The notes beneath the pieces were generated by a model that saw nothing but the letters and a program-made list of their open reading frames with translations, did no database searches and had not been told where the DNA came from. From Stenotrophomonas sp. (GTDB taxonomy: Bacteria > Pseudomonadota > Gammaproteobacteria > Xanthomonadales > Xanthomonadaceae), in NCBI GenBank assembly GCA_003525885.1, contig DQIG01000431.1, positions 1 to 16,115 of the forward strand: a DNA stretch of 16,115 bases. Reading direction: 5' to 3'. Positions 6,704 through 13,286 of the stretch are shown piece after piece (positions within the stretch are counted from its first letter, which is position 1; every line of letters begins with the position of its first letter). The position numbers and the translations under genes were made by a program.

Positions 6704-6760
6704 GTAATGCCGGCGGCTGGCCGGCAGATCAAGGGCGTGTCAACCAAGGTTGACACCCAC
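6704..6760. repeat. SMAG dimer, copy 1 (two convergent elements)
   Basis: A plus-strand element, GTAA then TGCCGGC (6708-6714) pairing with GCCGGCA (6720-6726), is followed after ATCAAGGGC by a minus-strand element, GTGTCAACC (6737-6745) pairing with GGTTGACAC (6748-6756), whose head CCAC reads GTGG on the minus strand. The 57-base arrangement recurs at 6811-6867 with few differences. Confidence 0.88.
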
Positions 6761-6770
6761 CAGAGCAGAG

Positions 6771-6792
6771 AGCGCCGGGCCATGCCCGCTGG
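6771..6792. repeat. Decayed SMAG-like stem between the two dimers
   Basis: CGGGC-CAT-GCCCG within AGCGCCGGGCCATGCCCGCT. A related, more decayed block (AGCGCCAGGCCATG) lies between the first SMAG and dimer 1, near 6685. This suggests a higher-order repeat unit. Confidence 0.55.
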
Positions 6793-6810
6793 ATCAGGCC
6801 ACTGGGATCG

Positions 6811-6867
6811 GTAGTGCCGGCCGCTGGCCGGCAGATCAAAAGCGTGTCAACCAAGGTTGACACCCAC
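6811..6867. repeat. SMAG dimer, copy 2 (two convergent elements)
   Basis: GTAG then TGCCGGCC (6815-6822) pairing with GGCCGGCA (6826-6833), followed by GTGTCAACC (6844-6852) pairing with GGTTGACAC (6855-6863) and CCAC. It ends 21 bases after the lolA stop, so it is probably in the 3' untranslated part of the lolA message and may act as a stabiliser or terminator. Confidence 0.9.
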
Positions 6868-6888
6868 CAAGGCGTTTCCGCCCAGAGA

Positions 6889-7527
6889 TCAGTTACCGAT
6901 GACGTCGGTGCCCTTCGGCGGGGTGAAGCTGAAGGTACCGGCGGCGAAGCCCGGGTTGCGCTTCCAGCCGCTGAAGCTGATCACGGTACGCTGGCCGACG
7001 GCGTCGGTGATTTCCATCTTGGCCAGGCCCTGGGCGTTGAAGCCCAGCGAGGCATACTGGAAGCTGGCTTCGGTCTCGCGCTTCGGCGACAGCGACAGCC
7101 ACTGCAGGCCATCGCGCTGCGCGGCCTCTTCGCTGACGTCGTACTGCTGCTCCAGCAGCGCCGGATTGATCAGCGCGGTCAGCGGGCTGTTCTGCTCTTC
7201 CTTGCCCTGCTCGCGCACGGTGGCCTGTTCCAGGTCCGGCTCGTACATCCAGACCTTCTTGCCATCCGCCACGATCAGCTGTTCGTGCGGGCGCACGTAT
7301 TCCCAACGGAACAGGCGCGGCGCCGACAGGGCCACGCGGCCACTGGTCGATTCCTTCACCTTGCCACGGCTGTCGAACACCTGCTGGCTGAACTGGCCAT
7401 CCAGGCCCTTCAGGCCGCTGGTGAAGGTCTTCAGGTCATCGCGGGCGCCAGCCCAGGCACTGCCGGCGGCGGCGCAGGCCACGGCCAGGGTGGTGGTGGC
7501 AAGGAAACGGCGGAAGCGGAAGTTCAT
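6889..7527 (-). CDS. lolA: Periplasmic outer-membrane lipoprotein carrier LolA
   Basis: A 212-residue chaperone that accepts lipoproteins released by the LolCDE transporter and carries them across the periplasm to LolB at the outer membrane. Residues 1-26 are a signal peptide (SAWA-GA). The core signature is present: FDSRGKVKESTSGRVALSAP, then PRLFRWEYVRPHEQLIVADG with the conserved arginine of the PxxFRW block, VWMYEPDLEQATVR, and the C-terminal GWKRNPGFAAGTFSFTPPKG. Length is normal for the family. ATG at 7527 is preceded by AGGA at 8 bases. It lies 111 bases after the DUF3857 gene in the ftsK cluster; E. coli has ftsK-lolA-rarA directly adjacent. No missing key block was seen. Confidence 0.95.
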   Translation of the reverse strand: MNFRFRRFLATTTLAVACAAAGSAWAGARDDLKTFTSGLKGLDGQFSQQVFDSRGKVKESTSGRVALSAPRLFRWEYVRPHEQLIVADGKKVWMYEPDLEQATVREQGKEEQNSPLTALINPALLEQQYDVSEEAAQRDGLQWLSLSPKRETEASFQYASLGFNAQGLAKMEITDAVGQRTVISFSGWKRNPGFAAGTFSFTPPKGTDVIGN

Positions 7528-7598
7528 GCGGAAATCCTGTGGGCGCGGGCGCCAGGAAAGGTGGTTGCCAGTGTGCCCGGGGAAAGATGAATGGGCGA

Positions 7599-7623
7599 TC
7601 AGGGCGACATTATGCCGCCCTGA
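7599..7623. repeat. Inverted repeat in the DUF3857-lolA gap
   Basis: TCAGGGCG (7599-7606) pairs perfectly with CGCCCTGA (7616-7623) across a 9-base A/T-containing loop. It begins 16 bases after the DUF3857 stop (minus strand) and has no T-run, so it may be a stability hairpin or leaky terminator. The loop reads CATAAT on the minus strand, a possible -10, but no good -35 precedes it. Confidence 0.45.
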
Positions 7624-7638
7624 ACGTCCATCGGCGAT

Positions 7639-9582
7639 TCAGCCGCCGGATCCCGGCAGCTTGCCGTACAGCACCTGGCCACGGAAGCCGCGCCGCACTT
7701 CGCGATACAGCGCGCGGAACGCCGGATAGTCCTGCGGCTGGCACAACGCCTCTGGCCCACGCACCGCGTTCTGCTGCAGGCGGTGGTGCACGATCACGTC
7801 CTGGCCCTCGCGACTCCAGTCCACCCGGTACTCGCCGGCGGCGTTGGTGAAACGCTGGCTGGCCGGAATGGCGATGATCGGCGCATTGGCCGGGAACTGC
7901 AGGCGGTAGGTTTCTTCGCGCAGGCTGGCATTGCAGTAGAACGGCGTCTCGTTGGCCGGCGCCGAGGCGGTGGCGTACAGCCCACGCACCGACTCGCCAC
8001 CCGGCGGATCCGGCACGGCCATGCCGCCGGCCACGCTGAAGTCGGCGTAGTCCTCGGCCTGGAACGCCATGCGATAGCCGAACGGCCGGGTCAGGTCGAC
8101 CGGCACGCCCTGGATCTGCAGCTGCCCTCGCCCGTCGAAACCGGACGCGGCCATGATCTGCTCCTCGGCGCGCGCACGATTCTGCGCGTTGAGCTGGGAG
8201 AACTGGGCGCGCATGCCGATCTCGGCGTTCTCGCCCAGCTTCGGAATCGTCTCGCCGCGCAGGTTGCCGTTGGCGTCGAAGGTGAAACGCACTTCCATCG
8301 AGGTGGCATTGCGCTCCGGCGTATTGGCCGGGGTGCGCGCCAGCGTGGCGTCGCGGGTACGCATCACCGGGGCACCCAGGTCACCTTCCGGCAACTGCCC
8401 GAAGCGCGCCCACGCGGTGGTCGAATCCAGGTACAGATCGAATTCGGGGATGTAGGTGATGGCGTGGTTGAAGCGGCCGAGCACCGGAATCTTCGGCAGC
8501 GTGGGGCCACCGCCGGCACCGATCAGCACCGGCGAACTGGCAATGCCCTTGGCCGCCAGCAGCGCCTCGAGGATCGTCACATGGTCCTTGCAGTCGCCAT
8601 AGTGGTTGTCGAGGATGCTCTGCGCGCTGTTTGGCTCCAGGCCACCATTGCCCAGGTACACCGCCACATAGCGGATGTTCTGCGCCACCCAGCGGTACAG
8701 CGCATCGGCCTGCTCGCGGCGGTCGCTGATGCCAGCGGTGACCTGGTCGGCCAGTGCCTGCAGTTCCGGCGTGACCTGCGCGGCCGGGCCGGCCTTCAGC
8801 TGGTAGGCGCGCCCCATCTGCGACCAGTCACGATAGGTGCTGGCCATGATGTTCGGGCCAAACTCCCAGCCCGCCGCCGACCAGTTCTGTGCTGGCATGG
8901 CTTCGCGCCGCTGGTAGCGCCAGCGCCACTGTGCCTGCCCGTTCTTCACCGTCGGGCGATCGCTGCCCTGCACGCCGCGGCTGTCGACGAACATCGGCAG
9001 GTTGGCCGGCGCACTCAGGGTGACCTCGGCGTCCTCGTACTCGGTGAAGACATTGAAGGTTTCCCACAGGCCGAAGTAGCCCGGGAAGTACGGCGTGGCC
9101 TGGGTGCGACGCACCTGGTAGTACAGGCGGGTGCCCGGAGCCAGGTTCGGGAACACGATCACCCGCACCTTGCGGTCGGCATACATCGCCGCCGAAGCGC
9201 TGGAGTAGCTCTCCTGGGTGTAGATGCGATCGGCCGGCACGTCGCGGCGCTGGCCATCGGCGGTGATGGTGTAGGCGCCGAGCACTTCCAGCGTCTCCAT
9301 CTTCTCGCTGTAGCTCAGCCGCACCTGGCTGAACTGCTCGACAGAGGCCTTGGTCTTGAGCAGGACTTCGTAGGTTTCGGTCTGCACATTGCCCGCATCC
9401 GGCCGCACCTGATAGTCGGCGCGGTAACGGACAATGCTGAAATTATTGCTGGCTTCGGTATCGCCGCTGGTGGAAGGCGGCGCCGTGGCGGGCGCGGAGG
9501 TGGCGGTTTCTGCCAGTGCCGGGCCGGCAGCCAGGAAGGCTGCCAGCGCCAGTGCCAGCGCGCTTGGTACGGGGTGAAGCAT
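7639..9582 (-). CDS. Exported DUF3857 / transglutaminase-like protein
   Basis: A 647-residue protein with a signal peptide at 1-24 (GPALA-ET), followed by a Thr/Ser/Pro/Ala-rich linker to about 45, so probably periplasmic. Residues 50-225 match DUF3857, a beta-rich domain found before transglutaminase domains. Residues 275-400 are a transglutaminase-like papain fold with an apparently intact triad: Cys331 in YGDCKDH, His373 in FNHAITY, and Asp386 in LYLDSTT. The remaining 250 residues form a further beta-rich region typical of these proteins. No substrate is known for the family; protein crosslinking or peptide-bond cleavage in the envelope is possible. ATG is preceded by AAGGAACC at good spacing. 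It starts 39 bases after the ftsK stop and precedes lolA, so it is likely co-transcribed with both. I do not know of a required role beside them. Confidence 0.87.
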   Translation of the reverse strand: MLHPVPSALALALAAFLAAGPALAETATSAPATAPPSTSGDTEASNNFSIVRYRADYQVRPDAGNVQTETYEVLLKTKASVEQFSQVRLSYSEKMETLEVLGAYTITADGQRRDVPADRIYTQESYSSASAAMYADRKVRVIVFPNLAPGTRLYYQVRRTQATPYFPGYFGLWETFNVFTEYEDAEVTLSAPANLPMFVDSRGVQGSDRPTVKNGQAQWRWRYQRREAMPAQNWSAAGWEFGPNIMASTYRDWSQMGRAYQLKAGPAAQVTPELQALADQVTAGISDRREQADALYRWVAQNIRYVAVYLGNGGLEPNSAQSILDNHYGDCKDHVTILEALLAAKGIASSPVLIGAGGGPTLPKIPVLGRFNHAITYIPEFDLYLDSTTAWARFGQLPEGDLGAPVMRTRDATLARTPANTPERNATSMEVRFTFDANGNLRGETIPKLGENAEIGMRAQFSQLNAQNRARAEEQIMAASGFDGRGQLQIQGVPVDLTRPFGYRMAFQAEDYADFSVAGGMAVPDPPGGESVRGLYATASAPANETPFYCNASLREETYRLQFPANAPIIAIPASQRFTNAAGEYRVDWSREGQDVIVHHRLQQNAVRGPEALCQPQDYPAFRALYREVRRGFRGQVLYGKLPGSGG

Positions 9583-9621
9583 GCGTCGGTTCCTTGGACG
9601 TCGTGGGGGATACGTCGGGTC

Positions 9622-11982
9622 TTACTTCGGCGGCGGCGGTGCCAGCACCGTGCGGTCACCGTTGTGCTCGGGCGAACTGACCACGCCGGCCGCTTCCATG
9701 GCCTCGATCAGTCGCGCCGCGCGGTTGTAGCCGATCTTCAGCCGGCGCTGCACGCCGGAAATCGAGGCACGGCGGGTCTCGGTGACCACCCGCAGCGCTT
9801 CGTCATACAACGGGTCGGACTCATCGCCGGCAGAGCTGTTCTCGGGCAGGCCGGTGGCGCCGACGACCACGCCGTCGCCCATCGTCTGCACTTCGTCCAG
9901 CACGCCGTCGACATAGTCGGCCGGGCCCATCGCCTTGAGGTGCTCGACCACGCGATGCACTTCCTCGTCGGAGACGAAGGCGCCGTGCACGCGCTCGGGC
10001 ATGGCGGTGCCCGGCGGCAGGTACAGCATGTCGCCGTGGCCCAGCAGGGTTTCCGCGCCGGACTGGTCGAGGATGGTGCGCGAGTCGATCTTGGAGCTGA
10101 CCTGGAAGGCGATGCGGGTCGGGATGTTGGCCTTGATCAGGCCGGTGATCACGTCCACCGACGGGCGCTGCGTGGCCAGGATCAGGTGGATGCCTGCCGC
10201 ACGCGCCTTCTGTGCCAGGCGCGCGATCAGCTCTTCCACCTTCTTGCCGACGATCATCATCATGTCGGCGAATTCGTCGATGAAGATGACGATGAACGGC
10301 AGCGTCTCCAGCGGACGCGGCGCCTCGCCCAGCTCCGGGTTCGGCTTGAACAGCGGGTCCATCAGCGGCTGGCCGGCATCCTGCGCTTCCTTCACCTTCT
10401 TGTTGAAGCCGGCCAGGTTGCGCACGCCCACCGCGCTCATCAGCTTGTAGCGGCGCTCCATCTCGGCCACGCACCAGCGCAGGCCGTTGGCGGCCTCCTT
10501 CATGTCGGTGACCACCGGCGCGAGCAGGTGCGGAATGCCCTGGTAGACGCTCAGTTCGAGCATCTTCGGGTCGATCATCAGCATCCGCAGGTCTTTCGGC
10601 GAGGCCTTGAACAGCAGGCTCAGCACCATCGCGTTGACCGCCACCGACTTGCCCGAACCGGTGGTACCGGCCACCAGCAGGTGCGGCATGCGCGCCAGAT
10701 CGGCCACGGTCGAACGCCCGGCGATGTCCTTGCCCAGCGCCAGGGTCAGCACGCTGGCCGACTTGTCGTATTCCTTCGAACGCAGCAGTTCGGAGAGATA
10801 GATCATCTCGCGGGTGACGTTGGGGATTTCCAGGCCGATCACCGACTTGCCCGGAATCACGTCGACCACGCGCACCGACTTCACCGACAGGCCGCGCGCG
10901 ATGTCCTTGTCCAGCGAACTGATCTGGCTGACCTTGATACCCGGCGCAGGCTCGATCTCGAAGCGGGTGATGACCGGGCCGGGATTGGCACCGACCACCT
11001 GGGCGTCGATGCGGAAGTCCTTCAGCTTGAACTCGATCTGGCGCGACAGCGCGTCCAGGGTTTCCTTGTCGTAGCCCACCGGCTGCGGCTTCGGATCGTC
11101 AAGCAGGGCCAGCGGCGGCAGGTCCGAGCCGTCGCCGTTGACGCCACGGAACATCGGAATCTGCGTGTCGCGCTTGGCCCGGTCGCTCTTCTCGATCACC
11201 GGCTCCGGGCGCGGCTCGATCTTCACCGGCTCGCGCTTGGCGCGCACCTCGGCATCGGCCTTGCGCACTTCCTGGCGCTCCTCGCGCATCACCCGGGTCT
11301 GCTGCCACTCGGTGACTTCTTCCTTCTTGCGCGCCAGCAACGGCGCCAGCGACATCACGCCGCGTCCGATCTTCTCCATCACCGTGAACCAAGACAGCCC
11401 GGTGGCCAAGGTGATCGAGGCCAGCAGCAGCACCAGCACGAACAGGTTCGCGCCCAGCGCGCCGAAGCCCACCGTGAGCGAATTGCCGACCAGCTTGCCG
11501 AGGATGCCGCCGGCACTGGAGACATCACCACTGAACAGGCGCACATGCAGGAAGCCGGTGCCGGCAATCAGGAAGCCGACCAGGCCGACCAGGCGCAGCG
11601 CCGGGTCCAGGTCGTTCTCGCCCTTGCTCTCGCGCTTGAGGCCGAACATGGCGATCCACGCCAGCGCGCCCAGCACCACGGGCAGCAGGAAGGCGATGTA
11701 GCCGAACAGCTGCAGCAGCACGTCGGCGATCCAGGCGCCGGCGCGGCCACCCAGGTTGTGCACCGGCGCGACCACGCTGCCGGTATGCGACCAGCCCGGA
11801 TCAGTCGCTGAATACGTGAAAAGACTGGCCGCCAGGTACAGCAGGGCCGGCGCGATGGCGATCAGACCCAGATCGCGCCAGAGGCGCTGGCGGCGTGGAT
11901 TGTCGGTCGTCGCCGCCGCGGCCGTGCGACGTGACGCCTTGCTGTCGTCGGACTTGGAGCGTTCGGGGACCTGCTTCGCCAC
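9622..11982 (-). CDS. ftsK: DNA translocase FtsK
   Basis: A 786-residue division-site DNA motor that pumps chromosome ends apart and activates XerCD recombination at dif. Membrane helices lie at about 38-57, 87-115, 130-150 and 172-200. A short charged linker (215-290) is far shorter than the long linker of E. coli FtsK and similar to SpoIIIE-size proteins. The alpha/beta motor follows, with Walker A GTTGSGKS (439-446), Walker B FIVIFIDEF (563-571), and ILATQRPSVDVITG (601-614). The C-terminal gamma winged helix (about 722-786), which reads KOPS motifs, includes RRASISGVQRRLKIGYNRAARLIE. The start is GTG at 11982, close behind a weak AAGG; the nearby upstream ATG is out of frame. It is divergent from trxB. 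Family identity is certain; start choice less so. Confidence 0.96.
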   Translation of the reverse strand: MAKQVPERSKSDDSKASRRTAAAATTDNPRRQRLWRDLGLIAIAPALLYLAASLFTYSATDPGWSHTGSVVAPVHNLGGRAGAWIADVLLQLFGYIAFLLPVVLGALAWIAMFGLKRESKGENDLDPALRLVGLVGFLIAGTGFLHVRLFSGDVSSAGGILGKLVGNSLTVGFGALGANLFVLVLLLASITLATGLSWFTVMEKIGRGVMSLAPLLARKKEEVTEWQQTRVMREERQEVRKADAEVRAKREPVKIEPRPEPVIEKSDRAKRDTQIPMFRGVNGDGSDLPPLALLDDPKPQPVGYDKETLDALSRQIEFKLKDFRIDAQVVGANPGPVITRFEIEPAPGIKVSQISSLDKDIARGLSVKSVRVVDVIPGKSVIGLEIPNVTREMIYLSELLRSKEYDKSASVLTLALGKDIAGRSTVADLARMPHLLVAGTTGSGKSVAVNAMVLSLLFKASPKDLRMLMIDPKMLELSVYQGIPHLLAPVVTDMKEAANGLRWCVAEMERRYKLMSAVGVRNLAGFNKKVKEAQDAGQPLMDPLFKPNPELGEAPRPLETLPFIVIFIDEFADMMMIVGKKVEELIARLAQKARAAGIHLILATQRPSVDVITGLIKANIPTRIAFQVSSKIDSRTILDQSGAETLLGHGDMLYLPPGTAMPERVHGAFVSDEEVHRVVEHLKAMGPADYVDGVLDEVQTMGDGVVVGATGLPENSSAGDESDPLYDEALRVVTETRRASISGVQRRLKIGYNRAARLIEAMEAAGVVSSPEHNGDRTVLAPPPPK

Positions 11983-12019
11983 CTTAGACCATACCTTTGG
12001 AATGCGCTGTTAGTGATTG

Positions 12020-12048
12020 ATAATAAATGAGACGGCGTCAGTTTTCAG
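12020..12048 (-). promoter_or_regulatory. Candidate ftsK promoter
   Basis: On the minus strand CTGAAA (12043-12048) and TATTAT (12020-12025) are spaced 17 bases, giving a leader of about 30 bases to the ftsK GTG. It is the most A/T-rich part of the 233-base gap between ftsK and trxB. I could not pick out a convincing trxB promoter in the rest of that gap. Confidence 0.4.
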
Positions 12049-12215
12049 TTATGCGACATCGGACAGGGTCTGCGGAGGGCCGGAACCACCCCTGGATGAC
12101 GGCGTTCTGTTCATCGGCTTGAATCGCCCTGCCCCAGCCGCCACTCTATGACCTGCCACGGATGCTGCGCAAACATCGCCAGCGCCTTGTCCCATCTACC
12201 TTTTCGCGAGTCTAC

Positions 12216-13187
12216 ATGAGCACCAGCCTGCCCTCCCGCCACCAGCGCCTCGTCATCCTCGGTTCCGGCCCGGCCGGTTGGACCGCCGCCGTCTACGCCG
12301 CCCGCGCCAATCTGAAGCCGGTCGTCATCACCGGCCTGCAGCAGGGCGGCCAGCTGATGACCACCACCGAGGTGGACAACTGGCCGGGTGACGCCCATGG
12401 CCTGATGGGCCCGGACCTGATGGCGCGCATGCAGGCCCACGCCGAGCGCTTCGAGACCGAGGTCATCTTCGACCACATCCATACGGCCGACCTGTCGCAG
12501 CGCCCGTTCAAGCTGATCGGCGACAGCCACGAGTACACCTGCGACGCGCTGATCATCTCCACCGGCGCCACCGCCAAGTACCTGGGCATCCCGACCGAAG
12601 ACGAGTTCAAGGGCCGCGGCGTGTCCGCCTGTGCCACCTGTGACGGCTTCTTCTACCGCGACCAGGACGTGGTCGTGGTCGGTGGCGGCAACACCGCCGT
12701 GGAAGAGGCCCTGTACCTGTCCAACATCGCCCGCAAGGTCTACCTGGTCCACCGCCGCGACACCCTGAAGGCGGAAAAGATCATGCAGGACAAGCTGTTC
12801 AAGAAGGTGGCCGAAGGCAAGATCGAGACCGTCTGGCACCACCAGGTGGAGGAAGTGCTGGGCAATGACGCCGGCGTGACCGGCGTGCGCGTGAAGTCCA
12901 CCCTGGACGGCAGCACCCGCGACATCGACGCCCACGGCTTCTTCGTGGCCATCGGCCACCACCCGAACACCACCCTGTTCGACGGCCAGCTGGCGATGAA
13001 CAACGGCTACCTGGAAATCCGTTCGGGCCTGGGCGGCAATGCCACCCAGACGTCGGTGGAAGGCGTGTTCGCCGCAGGCGACGTGGCCGACCAGCACTAC
13101 CGCCAGGCGATCACCTCGGCCGGCTTCGGCTGCATGGCCGCACTGGACGCCGAGCGCTACCTGGATGCGCAGGGCAAGGCCGGCTGA
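12216..13187 (+). CDS. trxB: Thioredoxin reductase (NADPH)
   Basis: A 323-residue cytoplasmic flavoenzyme that passes electrons from NADPH to thioredoxin. The FAD-binding motif GSGPAG is at 16-21, and GLQQGGQLMTTTEVDNWPG (40-58) is the typical flavin block. The redox pair is Cys139-Ala-Thr-Cys142 in SACATCDGFF. The NADPH-binding motif GGGNTAVEEALYL follows, then VHRRD, and the C-terminal FAD block GVFAAGDVADQHYRQAITSAGFGC. Length is normal. The ATG at 12216 is chosen because the protein then begins like other TrxB; the open frame extends to 12162 but with no family similarity. The ribosome binding site is weak (GCGAG). It is divergent from ftsK, a partnership also seen in E. coli, where lrp lies between them; lrp is absent here. 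The gene ends directly at a SMAG element and terminator. Confidence 0.97.
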   Translation: MSTSLPSRHQRLVILGSGPAGWTAAVYAARANLKPVVITGLQQGGQLMTTTEVDNWPGDAHGLMGPDLMARMQAHAERFETEVIFDHIHTADLSQRPFKLIGDSHEYTCDALIISTGATAKYLGIPTEDEFKGRGVSACATCDGFFYRDQDVVVVGGGNTAVEEALYLSNIARKVYLVHRRDTLKAEKIMQDKLFKKVAEGKIETVWHHQVEEVLGNDAGVTGVRVKSTLDGSTRDIDAHGFFVAIGHHPNTTLFDGQLAMNNGYLEIRSGLGGNATQTSVEGVFAAGDVADQHYRQAITSAGFGCMAALDAERYLDAQGKAG

Positions 13188-13204
13188 GTCGAGCCATGCT
13201 CGAC
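13188..13204 (+). repeat. SMAG-type repeat abutting the trxB stop
   Basis: GTCGAGC-CAT-GCTCGAC begins on the base after the trxB TGA. Its GTAG head is not intact. The core is the same as at 4725-4741 and 5244-5260. Confidence 0.78.
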
Positions 13205-13211
13205 CCCGACC

Positions 13212-13246
13212 AAAGGCCGGCGCGAGAGCGCCGGCCTTTGTCCTTT
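13212..13246 (+). terminator. Rho-independent terminator of trxB
   Basis: AAAGGCCGGCGC (13212-13223) and GCGCCGGCCTTT (13228-13239) form a perfect 12-bp stem with a GAGA tetraloop, followed by GTCCTTT. The A-run before the stem means it could also stop minus-strand transcription from the convergent amidase gene. Confidence 0.92.
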
Positions 13247-13248
13247 CA

Positions 13249-13272
13249 GTAGTGCCAGGCCATGCCTGGCAG
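13249..13272 (+). repeat. SMAG-type repeat after the trxB terminator
   Basis: GTAG followed by TGCCAGGC-CAT-GCCTGGCA, a perfect 8-bp stem with an intact head. It lies between the terminator and the stop of the amidase gene. Confidence 0.87.
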
Positions 13273-13286
13273 ACCGAAGCCTACCC

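Noticed and set aside
6704..6867. Spaced repeats resembling a short CRISPR array
   Set aside because: There are only two copies of the unit, each made of perfect palindromes with SMAG heads. The intervening sequence itself contains a decayed SMAG, and no cas genes are present.
7783..11811. A 1342-codon open frame on the plus strand, rich in His, Arg and Gln
   Set aside because: It lies antisense to ftsK and the DUF3857 gene, which have full family motifs. Its composition is what a GC-rich gene yields when read in the opposite strand. The same applies to the long plus-strand frames at 1061-2749, 2905-4092 and 5156-6616.
12011..12031. Fur-like sequence (TGATTGATAATAAATGAG) upstream of ftsK
   Set aside because: Only about 11 of 19 positions match the Fur consensus, with no dyad symmetry. 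It is better explained as the A/T-rich promoter region of ftsK.
12111..13097. A 328-codon minus-strand open frame opposite trxB
   Set aside because: It is the antisense shadow of trxB, with His/Val/Gly-rich low-information sequence and no recognisable motif.
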